Below are positions 18,875 through 27,048 of a stretch of 64,000 bases of DNA, piece after piece; the first letter of the stretch is position 1; the number at the start of each line of letters is the position of its first letter. The notes beneath the pieces are model-generated. The model was not told the origin of the DNA. It saw only the letters and a list, made by a program, of their open reading frames with translations, and did not search any database. This DNA is from Bacteroidales bacterium (GTDB lineage Bacteria > Bacteroidota > Bacteroidia > Bacteroidales > WCHB1-69): positions 381,534 through 445,533 of the forward strand of contig JAKSMI010000001.1 in the NCBI GenBank assembly GCA_024400635.1, in the 5' to 3' direction. The position numbers and the translations under genes are program-made.

Positions 18875-20299
18875 CTATTTCTTGTTCTCCAAAATGCTGA
18901 TTTTTTCTTGCGTATTGAGCCCTTTTTTTAAAGCCATTTTCCAATTCTTGACAGCTTCATCGGCATTGCCCAACCCCTCATAACAGTCTCCCAAAATATT
19001 GTAAATGTTGGCCAACAAGTTATTGTCGTAAGAATAAACCAAAGCCTGTTGCAGCAATTTTATTGATTCATTATATTGTCGCTCCTGATAATAGGCATTG
19101 GCAATATTGTACAACATTGCCGCATTGGTAGGATACAATTCCAAAACTTCTTTCCCTTTTTCAATCATTCCCTTAAAATCATTCTGGATAGAAAGGCAAT
19201 AGAAATAATCTTCCCATAAAGAATAGGTGGACTGCTCTATACTCAATGCTGTTTCAAAATTGGAACGGGCTTTTGCATAATCTTTTTTGAGCATGGAAAT
19301 GCTTGCCAAGGTTGCCCAGCCTTCCGGATGATCGGGATGCGCAACGGCAATATAATCCGCAAGAAGTTCACATTGCTCAATAGCTTCCGCATTCATTATC
19401 TTTACCGCTTTCAGCAGATATTTTTTCAAAAAAGGCAACTTGTTTTCAATGTCGATTTCTGGATCTTTAAATGCCACAACCATTGATTCAAAAGCAGCTT
19501 TGTCATTCTGTCTTGCCAAATAATAATCACCCATCGCCAAATTGGCCATTGCGTTATTCGGATTTATCTCTAATGCTTTCTGATAATAAGCCAAAGCCTT
19601 GTCCGGCAGATTGTTGGATGTGCAAATATTGCCAGCCAAAACATAATATCGAGCCTCGTTGGGAAATTCCTTGATTAACTTGTCATATTCTCCGAGGGCT
19701 CCTTTGACATTATTGAGATAAAGCCAAAGTTCCACTTTTGCGGAGGTGATTTCATCATTATAACCATTCAAGACCTCAAAACGGTCGTAAACATCAATAA
19801 CCTTGCCATATTCCTGTCCACTGATGTAGGCTTCCGACAAATTGATGAGGTAGTACTCATTTTCTGGCTTTAACTTGCAAATTTCCTCCCAAAGTTTGGC
19901 CGAATTTTTATAATCATTCATCAGGCTGTAAACCTCAGCCATTTCAACTTTATACCAGACATTGCTTTTATCTATTTTCAAGGCAGTCTGCAAAAAAGTC
20001 ATGGCATCGGGATATTTCTTTTTTGTCTTATAAATGCGTGCCAGCATGTAGGCCGCAGCATCATTTTGGGCATCCTTATCCAAAATCTGGCGAAAAGTAT
20101 TTTCCGCCATTTCAAAATTATCAGAATAAAAATCCCGCAAGCCATCGGCAAATTTAGCCGACTGCTGACGTGTAAAATCTGAAATTACTACTTTCTTGGC
20201 TTTGCCATCACTTCCTTTCTTATTCCTCTGAGCCCAAATCTGATTTGGGTTCATCAAAGCCAGCGCTAACAAACAAAAGACAAGGATTCTCTTATTCAT
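18875..20299 (-). CDS. Exported tetratricopeptide-repeat protein
   Basis: This 474-residue protein has a signal peptide (MNKRILVFCLLALALMNPNQIWA). The mature protein consists almost entirely of TPR helices. Repeats with the W-LG-Y-A-F-A-P pattern are visible, for example ALAYYQKALEINPNNAMANL and ARSNFETALSIEQSTYSLWE. Such periplasmic TPR proteins are scaffolds for protein-protein contacts, and Bacteroidota have many of unknown role. Its neighbour (20312-20563) is 12 bp upstream on the same strand, followed by the YtxH/holin-like genes, so it may be the last gene of an envelope-related operon. The precise function is unknown. Confidence 0.85.
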   Translation of the reverse strand: MNKRILVFCLLALALMNPNQIWAQRNKKGSDGKAKKVVISDFTRQQSAKFADGLRDFYSDNFEMAENTFRQILDKDAQNDAAAYMLARIYKTKKKYPDAMTFLQTALKIDKSNVWYKVEMAEVYSLMNDYKNSAKLWEEICKLKPENEYYLINLSEAYISGQEYGKVIDVYDRFEVLNGYNDEITSAKVELWLYLNNVKGALGEYDKLIKEFPNEARYYVLAGNICTSNNLPDKALAYYQKALEINPNNAMANLAMGDYYLARQNDKAAFESMVVAFKDPEIDIENKLPFLKKYLLKAVKIMNAEAIEQCELLADYIAVAHPDHPEGWATLASISMLKKDYAKARSNFETALSIEQSTYSLWEDYFYCLSIQNDFKGMIEKGKEVLELYPTNAAMLYNIANAYYQERQYNESIKLLQQALVYSYDNNLLANIYNILGDCYEGLGNADEAVKNWKMALKKGLNTQEKISILENKK

Positions 20300-20311
20300 T
20301 TTATTAAATTA

Positions 20312-20563
20312 CTATTTCTTGCGATTACGCAACAAGTCAAAAACAAAAGACAAGACACCCAAATCAACGGGTAACTTGCGAAGAAGAGCACTGATACAAC
20401 GGCTTATCTTGGGAATGAAACTCCAAAAATCATAGATGGCATCCCAATTTTCCTCAACTTTGCCTCCCTGGTTTTTTATCAGTTGTCGCAAATATATTTT
20501 TTCCTGTTCAATTTCCTGCAAACTGGAAATCCGTGCATATTTAGCAGCTCGCTTGTTAATCAT
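20312..20563 (-). CDS. Small conserved hypothetical protein of the YtxH/holin-like operon
   Basis: This 83-residue basic protein has a helical N-terminal half (SLQEIEQEKIYLRQLIKNQ) and a hydrophobic C-terminal half (LRKLPVDLGVLSFVFDLLRN). The gene overlaps the end of the membrane protein gene at 20556-20996 by 8 bases, so translation is probably coupled. Small proteins of this type commonly follow YtxH and DUF1469 genes in Bacteroidota. It may associate with the membrane. No catalytic motif is visible. Confidence 0.65.
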   Translation of the reverse strand: MINKRAAKYARISSLQEIEQEKIYLRQLIKNQGGKVEENWDAIYDFWSFIPKISRCISALLRKLPVDLGVLSFVFDLLRNRKK

Positions 20564-20996
20564 AATCTTCCTCCTTTTCTTCTTTAGCTGATTCTATTTC
20601 CTCATTTTCCAATAATTGTGCTTCATTATTAAAAAGAATTGAACTCATCTTCTTAATAATGGGATTAACCATAATTTTCTTGCGAAGCATTAAAAAAATC
20701 AAGAAAAGAACGACGAAAAACAACCCAATACTCAAAAATCCGTATATCCAGCTGCCGGTTACGTCTTTCAACCAAACCACCAAAATCATTGAAAAATAAA
20801 CGAAAGCAGTCATCAACAACAGCGCACCTGCTATGACGATAATCAAATAGGAAATAATCTGCGACAATGCACTCGTCATGTTGAGTTTCAACAACTGCAA
20901 CTGCAATTCGGCATAGGTTTTGGCGTTTTTTGCGATGTCCTTATAGGGATCGCTTTCGTTAAACTGCTCTATATTTTTTAAAAAATCGAACTCCAT
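20556..20996 (-). CDS. Phage-holin-superfamily-III-like membrane protein (DUF1469-type)
   Basis: This 146-residue protein has an N-terminal amphipathic helix (AKTYAELQLQLLKLNMTSALSQ), then two closely spaced transmembrane segments (IISYLIIVIAGALLLMTAFVY and WIYGFLSIGLFFVVLFLIFL) and an acidic tail. This is the pattern of the Holin-X/PhhE (DUF1469) family found beside YtxH genes in many Bacteroidota. Despite the name it is a cellular inner-membrane protein, not a prophage holin. It lies between the YtxH gene (5 bp) and the 83-residue protein gene (8-bp overlap), so these form one operon. Confidence 0.75.
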   Translation of the reverse strand: MEFDFLKNIEQFNESDPYKDIAKNAKTYAELQLQLLKLNMTSALSQIISYLIIVIAGALLLMTAFVYFSMILVVWLKDVTGSWIYGFLSIGLFFVVLFLIFLMLRKKIMVNPIIKKMSSILFNNEAQLLENEEIESAKEEKEEDYD

Positions 20997-21001
20997 ATTT
21001 A

Positions 21002-21262
21002 TTATTTGTTTTCGTTGGTTACATCTTCAGCTTCAGAATCCTCGAATTTCTCATTATCAGCATATTTATCCAAATGAAGTTTTTTCTTCAGTTCCTCAAT
21101 AAATTCATCAAGTTGATCCTTGCTAAGATTAATGCCCTTTTCTTTCAATTTGGCATTGATTTTTTCGCGGGTTTCCGCTCCGGATTCTGGAGCGAGCAAT
21201 AATGCAATTATAACACCCAAAAGAGCGCCTGTGAGAAATGTGAACAAATGTGATACTTTCAT
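21002..21262 (-). CDS. YtxH domain-containing protein
   Basis: This 86-residue protein starts with one hydrophobic segment (FTFLTGALLGVIIALLLAPESG), which contains the hallmark GALLGVIIALLLAPESG of YtxH (gas-vesicle-like, general stress) proteins. A charged helical tail rich in Lys and Glu follows. It is anchored in the inner membrane. It is the first gene of the three-gene operon with the DUF1469-type protein. Such operons are linked to stress in other bacteria; here that is inference. Confidence 0.8.
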   Translation of the reverse strand: MKVSHLFTFLTGALLGVIIALLLAPESGAETREKINAKLKEKGINLSKDQLDEFIEELKKKLHLDKYADNEKFEDSEAEDVTNENK

Positions 21263-21318
21263 AATTTTGATTTTTTAGGATTTTGCAAATAATGGAAACA
21301 AACACCGACCTAATCTGA

Positions 21319-23256
21319 TTAGAATCCAATGCTTACGATTTTAAATTCTGTTCGTCGGTTGGCGGCTCTTCCCTCCTCACTTTCATTGTCAGCAATGGGC
21401 TGCGTCTTGCCATAACCTTTATAGCTGATTTGCGAAGCTTCAATGCCTAATGTCAACAGATAATCATATACCGACTTGGCACGAGCCAACGAAAGCTGCA
21501 TATTGTAATCATCACTACCTTGGTTATCGGTATGACCACCAATTTCAATGGCCACATCTCGATTCTGCTTGAGATAATTGGCCAACATCTTGAGTTCAGC
21601 AAACGACTCATTCTTAAGCTCGCTCTTATTGAAATCAAAGAAAATATTTTTCAAGATGACCGTGCTTCCCACACTGGCTCTTTGCAACGGAATATCTTTT
21701 ATAAACGGTTCGATTTCAGTACTTTCCTTATCGATTTGAAAGTTCTCAGAATAAAAAGGATACAAAGGATTGGAAACATTGAGCATCACGTTAGTACCCG
21801 TCAGAATGCAAGCCAAGAATTCGCCAGTCTTAGGATCCGAAGTGGTGGAAGTCAGCAACTCATTTTTCGAAAGGTCAAGCATTTCGATATGAGCCTCAAC
21901 AGGGCGACGCGTAACGGCATCAATCACCCGGCCTTTGAGATAAGTAACTGGCGTCGGACGCAATTTTTCATCCAAAGTAAAGGAATACAAGTCCAAACCG
22001 CCAAAGCCACCCTCTTTGTCAGAAGCGATGTAGCCCGTATTACCAGCCGCATTGATGGAAATGTTGATTTCGTCAGCGGGTGTGTTCAGCGGGTAACCCA
22101 TATTGACGGGTTCGCTCCAACTGCCGTCACTCAATAAAGTAGAATAATAAATGTCCTTCCCTCCCATACCAGGACGACCATCTGAACAGAAATAAAGCGT
22201 ATGGCCATCACTATGGATAAAAGGCGCCGTATCGTCCTCTTTGGTATTGATATTCGGCCCTAAATTCTCAGGAATTGAAAAAACGCCTTCTTCCGTCATC
22301 ATCGTCTTCCAAATATCAACGCCTCCAAAACCACCTGGACGATTCGACGCAAAAAAGATAGTCTTTCCGTCAGGGGCAATCGTGGGCTGGCTTTCCCAAT
22401 ACTTGCTATTCACCGGCTCGCCGAAATTTCGCGGGCGTGACCAACCACTACCAATACGCTTTGCCCAATACAAGTCGCAACTGCCCAAACCATAATCTGT
22501 ATTACACAACGTATAAAACAAATAACGGCCATCAGGGGAAATACATTGCGCACCTTCGTTGTAGCCCGACTTGATGGGTGCTCCCAATACTTCACGCTGC
22601 TGCCACGAGCCATTCTCCTTCCGGCTGACGTAAAAATCTTCCTCAGTCTGGCAAAAAACACACACCGTTCCCTCATCCCGAGGACGACGAACCGTGAAGA
22701 TAATCTCCTCCTCGTCAGCAGTCAATGCAGCCAGATACTCATCATTTTCCGAATTTATATTCGGCCCCATATTCACTGGATTAAAGTGCATTGGATTCTT
22801 CAGCGCTTTCATGCCAAACTCCGCAGTTTCCATCGCCTTTTCATACTCTTTGAGCATGGTACCAATATTTTTTTCTCTTTCGGCATAGATTTGAAGGTGA
22901 TTGCCTGCATCTTGGTACAAACCGCATTTCAACTCTTCAACGGCGGTTATATAATATAAAATCGCTCTTTGATTCGCATCAATGTTAATTGCTTTATTGT
23001 AATTGGCTACAGCCCCAACCGAATTTGACTGGAAATTACACAAATCCCCTTGCAAAACATAGGCATCAGCATAATTTGGATCCAATTTCAAAGCCTTGGA
23101 AATGTACTGCTGGGCCTTCTCAAAATTGCGATTGCCAGCAGCTTCCTGCGCTTTCTTGAGCTGAGCTTCCGCTTTCTTGTTCACCGTTTGCGCATACGGA
23201 CAAACGCCCAGCAAAAGCAGCAAAAAAGAAATCAGAAAAAGACTTTTTTCAATCAT
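21319..23256 (-). CDS. porE: PorE-like TPR/PD40/CRD/OmpA protein (T9SS-associated)
   Basis: This 645-residue exported protein has a signal peptide (cleavage about residue 22, CPYAQ) and four modules in order. TPR repeats (about 25-140) are followed by a WD40/PD40 beta-propeller (about 180-420, repeats such as SPDGRYLFYTL and APDGKTIFFASN), a carboxypeptidase-regulatory-like domain (about 430-510) and a C-terminal OmpA peptidoglycan-binding domain (about 530-645, IEIGGHTDNQGSDDYN...LSLARA). This is the PorE architecture, which links the T9SS to peptidoglycan. Paralogues with the same modules exist in Bacteroidota, so the symbol is likely but not certain. Confidence 0.8.
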   Translation of the reverse strand: MIEKSLFLISFLLLLLGVCPYAQTVNKKAEAQLKKAQEAAGNRNFEKAQQYISKALKLDPNYADAYVLQGDLCNFQSNSVGAVANYNKAINIDANQRAILYYITAVEELKCGLYQDAGNHLQIYAEREKNIGTMLKEYEKAMETAEFGMKALKNPMHFNPVNMGPNINSENDEYLAALTADEEEIIFTVRRPRDEGTVCVFCQTEEDFYVSRKENGSWQQREVLGAPIKSGYNEGAQCISPDGRYLFYTLCNTDYGLGSCDLYWAKRIGSGWSRPRNFGEPVNSKYWESQPTIAPDGKTIFFASNRPGGFGGVDIWKTMMTEEGVFSIPENLGPNINTKEDDTAPFIHSDGHTLYFCSDGRPGMGGKDIYYSTLLSDGSWSEPVNMGYPLNTPADEINISINAAGNTGYIASDKEGGFGGLDLYSFTLDEKLRPTPVTYLKGRVIDAVTRRPVEAHIEMLDLSKNELLTSTTSDPKTGEFLACILTGTNVMLNVSNPLYPFYSENFQIDKESTEIEPFIKDIPLQRASVGSTVILKNIFFDFNKSELKNESFAELKMLANYLKQNRDVAIEIGGHTDNQGSDDYNMQLSLARAKSVYDYLLTLGIEASQISYKGYGKTQPIADNESEEGRAANRRTEFKIVSIGF

Positions 23257-23269
23257 ATATTATTGAATA

Positions 23270-23845
23270 TCAATTATTTATGATTTGTTGCAATACTTTA
23301 GGATACCATTCGTGTTCCAATTGATGAATGCGAGTCTCAACTTCGTCAACGCTTTCATTTTCATTTTTTTCAAATGCGGCTTGGGCTATGATTTTACCCG
23401 TATCCATACCCGCATCAACGTAATGAATGGTGATTCCGAAAATCTTAACACCATAATCATAAGCTTTTTCGATAGCGTGAGTGCCGGGGAACGCGGGAAG
23501 CAATGCCGGATGAATGTTAATGATTCTTCCTTCGTAATGCGAAAGCAACGTTGGTCCCACCAGACGCATATAGCCAGCTAAAGCGACCCAATCAATATGA
23601 TACTCTTCCAACTTTCTGATAATCAATTTTTCATATTCTTCTTTGGAAGAAAAATCCTTCGGATTGAATGCGAAAACGGGCACATGGTGATTTTTGGCAC
23701 GTTGAACCGCAAAGCAGTTCGGCTTGTCCACAACCAATAATGCGATGTTGGCATTCAGACGATGATCGGCAACGGCCTCGAGGATAGCCTCAAAGTTGGA
23801 ACCGAAACCACTGGCAAAAACTGCTATATTTTTTACATTCTCCAT
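23270..23845 (-). CDS. purN: Phosphoribosylglycinamide formyltransferase (GART)
   Basis: This 191-residue enzyme transfers formyl from 10-formyltetrahydrofolate to GAR in purine synthesis. The GSNFEAI phosphate-binding loop lies near residue 15. The catalytic set N110, H112 (IINIHPALLPAFPG) and D148 (DAGMDTGKII) is present. It lies 8 bp downstream of purM, the next step but one in the pathway, on the same strand, so purM-purN form an operon. The size and residues are normal. Confidence 0.97.
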   Translation of the reverse strand: MENVKNIAVFASGFGSNFEAILEAVADHRLNANIALLVVDKPNCFAVQRAKNHHVPVFAFNPKDFSSKEEYEKLIIRKLEEYHIDWVALAGYMRLVGPTLLSHYEGRIINIHPALLPAFPGTHAIEKAYDYGVKIFGITIHYVDAGMDTGKIIAQAAFEKNENESVDEVETRIHQLEHEWYPKVLQQIINN

Positions 23846-23853
23846 TTTCAGAA

Positions 23854-24885
23854 TTATAATAAGTCGATATGAACACCTTCCTTGTCAGTAACTTTACCAA
23901 TAACAGAAGCTGTTTCGCCAAGGTCATTCAGCATGCTGATAATCTGATCTTTATCTTTTTCATCAGCAACCAAAATCATACCGACACCCATATTGAAGAT
24001 GTTGAACATTTCACGATGAGGCACACCACCGTGTTTTTCAAGGAAGTTGAAAATCGGAGGCATGTTCCAAGTGCCTTCTTTAACGTAAATACCTTGACCA
24101 GCTTGCAGCACACGAGGGATGTTTTCGTCGAAACCACCGCCAGTGATATGACAAATGGCATGCACATCAACCTTGCTAAGGACTTCGAGAACTGGTTTTA
24201 CATAGATGCGGGTCGGTGTAAGCAAAGTTTCGCCCAAAGTACCACCTAATTCATCATAATGCTGTTTCAGATCGAGGTTATTATCTTTGAAAATGATTTT
24301 TCTAACTAAGGAAAAACCATTGGAATGAACACCAGAAGAACTGATGCCGATAAGCAAATCTCCGACTTTTACCTTTGATCCGTCGATAAGTTTTGATTTT
24401 TCGACAGCACCAACGGTAAAACCGGCAATATCGTACTCGTCAATGTCGTACATATCTGGCATTTCTGCGGTTTCGCCACCAATGAGCGCGCAGTTGGCCA
24501 TCACACAACCATCAGCAACGCCTTTGACTATCTGCTCGATTTTCGTCGGTTCATTTTTGCCAACGGCAATATAATCGAGAAAGAATAGCGGTGCTGCTCC
24601 TTGTGCCAACACGTCATTAACGCACATAGCCACCACATCCTGACCAATGGTGTCATGCTTATCCATCATGAAAGCAAGTTTAAGTTTTGTACCGACGCCA
24701 TCGGTACCGCTCACCAAAACGGGTTCTTTCATATTAAGCAGTGAAAGATCGAACATGCCTCCAAAGCTACCAATATTGCCCATCATTCCTAAGCGGGCTG
24801 TTTTTGCGATATGTTTTTTTATCAGTCTTACTGATTCGTAACCGGCTTCGAGGTTAACACCGGCTTTGCTATATGATTCTGCCAT
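23854..24885 (-). CDS. purM: Phosphoribosylformylglycinamidine cyclo-ligase (AIR synthetase)
   Basis: This 343-residue enzyme closes the imidazole ring (FGAM to AIR) using ATP. Family segments include [45 protein letters not shown] and [14 protein letters not shown]. It lies 13 bp after queA and 8 bp before purN on the minus strand. The length is normal and the start is ATG at 24885. Confidence 0.97.
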   Translation of the reverse strand: MAESYSKAGVNLEAGYESVRLIKKHIAKTARLGMMGNIGSFGGMFDLSLLNMKEPVLVSGTDGVGTKLKLAFMMDKHDTIGQDVVAMCVNDVLAQGAAPLFFLDYIAVGKNEPTKIEQIVKGVADGCVMANCALIGGETAEMPDMYDIDEYDIAGFTVGAVEKSKLIDGSKVKVGDLLIGISSSGVHSNGFSLVRKIIFKDNNLDLKQHYDELGGTLGETLLTPTRIYVKPVLEVLSKVDVHAICHITGGGFDENIPRVLQAGQGIYVKEGTWNMPPIFNFLEKHGGVPHREMFNIFNMGVGMILVADEKDKDQIISMLNDLGETASVIGKVTDKEGVHIDLL

Positions 24886-24898
24886 AATATTTTGAAAA

Positions 24899-25954
24899 TT
24901 AAATAATTAACATTGCATCCCCATAAGTCAGGAATCTATATTTTTCTGCCACTGCTTGTTTGTAGGCTTCCATGACAAATTCATAGCCGCCGAAAGCAGC
25001 CACCATCATCAGCATTGGGCTTTCGGATGGATGAAAATTGGTGACTAACGCATCACCTATAGTGAAATCGTGAGGCGGGAAAATGAATTTGTTGGTCCAT
25101 CCCTGATAAACCTTTACATGCCCATTGGTATAAACGGAAGATTCAAGAGCTTTCATGGTAGTTGTGCCTACCACGACGATTTTGCCTCCATTGTCACGGG
25201 CATCATTGATTCTCTTAGCCGATTCCTCAGTGATAATCATCGATTCCGACTCGGTTTTATGTTTGGTAAGGTCTTCCACATCAATTTCGCGGAAGTTGCC
25301 CAAACCAGCATGAAGCGTGATTTCAGTAAAATCAATACCTTTGAGTTCCATACGTTTCAGCAAGTTGCGGCTGAAATGGAAACCAGCGGCGGGAGCAGCA
25401 ACAGCACCCTCTTCCTTGGCATAGATGGTCTGATAATTGGCTTCATCCTCAGGTACTATATCTCGAAGACGCTGCAAGTCTTCTGGCAGCGGTGTCAAGC
25501 CCATTTCTCTGAGTTTCAATTTGAAAGCATCGTGGTCTCCGTCAAAAAGGAATCGAAGCGTTCTTCCCCTTGAAGTCGTATTGTCAATGACTTCAGCCAC
25601 AAGGCTATCGTCATCACCAAAATAAAGTTTGTTTCCGATACGGATTTTACGGGCTGGATCCACAAGTACATCCCATAAGCGACTTTCCTCATCAAGTTCC
25701 CTCAAGAGGAAAACACGGATTTTCGCACCTGTCTTTTCCTTTTCGCCAAACAGCAACGACGGGAAAACCTTGGTATTATTGGTAACGAACATATCGCCTT
25801 CGTCAAAATAATCAATGATTTCCTTAAAGACTTTATGCTCAATGGTTTGTGTTTTGCGATTGAGGACCATCAGGCGGGCCTCATCGCGCTCATCAGTAGG
25901 ATGAAGCGCAATCTGCTCCTGTGGAAGATGGTACTTGAATTGTGATAATTTCAT
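24899..25954 (-). CDS. queA: S-adenosylmethionine:tRNA ribosyltransferase-isomerase
   Basis: This 351-residue enzyme moves the ribosyl group of SAM to preQ1 in tRNA, giving epoxyqueuosine. Typical segments are [20 protein letters not shown] at the N-terminus, [19 protein letters not shown], and [10 protein letters not shown] with [16 protein letters not shown] in the centre. It lies 9 bp after the small membrane protein gene of the atpZ group and 13 bp before purM. It occupies the position where atpB would follow in many Bacteroidota. Confidence 0.97.
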   Translation of the reverse strand: MKLSQFKYHLPQEQIALHPTDERDEARLMVLNRKTQTIEHKVFKEIIDYFDEGDMFVTNNTKVFPSLLFGEKEKTGAKIRVFLLRELDEESRLWDVLVDPARKIRIGNKLYFGDDDSLVAEVIDNTTSRGRTLRFLFDGDHDAFKLKLREMGLTPLPEDLQRLRDIVPEDEANYQTIYAKEEGAVAAPAAGFHFSRNLLKRMELKGIDFTEITLHAGLGNFREIDVEDLTKHKTESESMIITEESAKRINDARDNGGKIVVVGTTTMKALESSVYTNGHVKVYQGWTNKFIFPPHDFTIGDALVTNFHPSESPMLMMVAAFGGYEFVMEAYKQAVAEKYRFLTYGDAMLII

Positions 25955-25963
25955 AGCTTATGA

Positions 25964-26377
25964 TTATTTATTATTTTCTTGAGAATATTGATGATCATTT
26001 TCTTTCTTCAAAATGACTATTTCAAAGATAGAATACATGAAATATATGATGAAAAAGGCTACAACAAAACGCAGTCTGTCGTTTTCGGGACAAAGCAACA
26101 AATACAACACCAAAAAAACAACGATGGAAAAGAACTTGACAATACGCGATAGCATATAGCCGGAGACAAATTTACGGTCGCTGCGACCAGTGCCATCGCG
26201 CAATACGATATACAACGTAAGCATCGTGACGACAAAGAAAAACAACACAATGTACGGCAGTGCGGGTGTTGCAAATTCCGGAAGGAAAAGCTGCATCAGC
26301 ACCGACAAAGCCGCCACCACCGCTGAAAACACAATCAGGCGGACCGAGAATTTCCTAATGGGTATTTTTTTTGCCAT
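25964..26377 (-). CDS. Four-helix membrane protein of the AtpZ group
   Basis: This 137-residue protein has four predicted transmembrane segments, starting at about residues 11 (VRLIVFSAVVAALSVLMQLF), 39, 75 and 103, and a short charged tail. In Bacteroidota a similar small membrane protein lies between the AtpZ/AtpI gene and atpB of the F0 operon, so it is probably the same protein. The start overlaps the end of the AtpZ gene by 23 bases, indicating coupling. No catalytic motif; the role is unknown, perhaps assembly of the ATP synthase membrane sector. Confidence 0.7.
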   Translation of the reverse strand: MAKKIPIRKFSVRLIVFSAVVAALSVLMQLFLPEFATPALPYIVLFFFVVTMLTLYIVLRDGTGRSDRKFVSGYMLSRIVKFFSIVVFLVLYLLLCPENDRLRFVVAFFIIYFMYSIFEIVILKKENDHQYSQENNK

Positions 26378-26624
26378 TTTCGTTTTGACCTGAACGCAAT
26401 GCGTCTTTAATTACAACATAAAAAGCCACAAACAAGCCCGCAAAAGAACAGACTAAGGTCAGCACTGGCTTACAGCCAAAATGGGCATCCAATTTCACGC
26501 CGCCAAAGACTCCCAATGCAATAATAAATATCATCTGGAATGCCATACCCGAATAACGAGCATAGTTGTTCAACGACCGTGTGAAATCCGCCCTTCCCTT
26601 AACAGGCTTTCTGTTTTCAGCCAT
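26355..26624 (-). CDS. AtpZ/AtpI family protein
   Basis: This 89-residue protein has two transmembrane helices (GMAFQMIFIIALGVFGGVKLD and PVLTLVCSFAGLFVAFYVVI) joined by the short LDAHFGCKPVL loop, the pattern of Pfam ATPase_gene1 (AtpZ). Members sit at the head of ATP synthase operons and are thought to help cation uptake or c-ring assembly. The start codon overlaps the bactofilin stop by one base (TAATG). No F-type ATPase structural gene follows in this window. Confidence 0.8.
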   Translation of the reverse strand: MAENRKPVKGRADFTRSLNNYARYSGMAFQMIFIIALGVFGGVKLDAHFGCKPVLTLVCSFAGLFVAFYVVIKDALRSGQNENGKKNTH

Positions 26625-27019
26625 TATTGGGCTTTAACTTCTGTATGAGGCTGGACTGGATTTTGGACCTTGGAAGCCTGCATCGTGCACTGCCCTGCAA
26701 AATTTGCACCGGGTTCAATGGCCAATTTACCAACAGTAATATTGCCCACCAAGTTTGATGTTGATTTCATTGAAAGTAAATCACTTACGGTAATGTTGGC
26801 TTTCACATTCCCCTCAATTTCAATAGAACCGCAATTAATGTCACCATCAATAACACCTCTTTGTCCAACAATGACTTTAGCACGTGAACGAACATTTCCT
26901 TTAATGTTGCCATCAATTCTGAGATCACCATTACACACTACATCTCCTGTAATCATTGTACCTGCTGAGATTACGTTTACAGCCGCACCGGTTGCTTCTT
27001 CTTCGTATAATTTTGCCAT
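26624..27019 (-). CDS. Bactofilin (polymer-forming cytoskeletal protein)
   Basis: This 131-residue protein has the bactofilin (DUF583) beta-helix core at about residues 15-110. The short hydrophobic repeats (ISAGTMITGDVVCNGDLRID, GNIKGNVRSRAKVIVGQRG and so on) are regularly spaced with Gly and Asn turns. Bactofilins polymerise without nucleotide and act in cell shape or as membrane-bound scaffolds. It lies 29 bp after porW and directly overlaps the AtpZ gene, a conserved Bacteroidota gene order. Confidence 0.9.
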   Translation of the reverse strand: MAKLYEEEATGAAVNVISAGTMITGDVVCNGDLRIDGNIKGNVRSRAKVIVGQRGVIDGDINCGSIEIEGNVKANITVSDLLSMKSTSNLVGNITVGKLAIEPGANFAGQCTMQASKVQNPVQPHTEVKAQ

Positions 27020-27048
27020 AATAAATAGGTTTTTGAAATATTAATATT

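Noticed and set aside
20556..20996. Phage holin / prophage remnant
   Set aside because: The protein is of the DUF1469 type in a YtxH operon common in Bacteroidota; no other phage genes are nearby.
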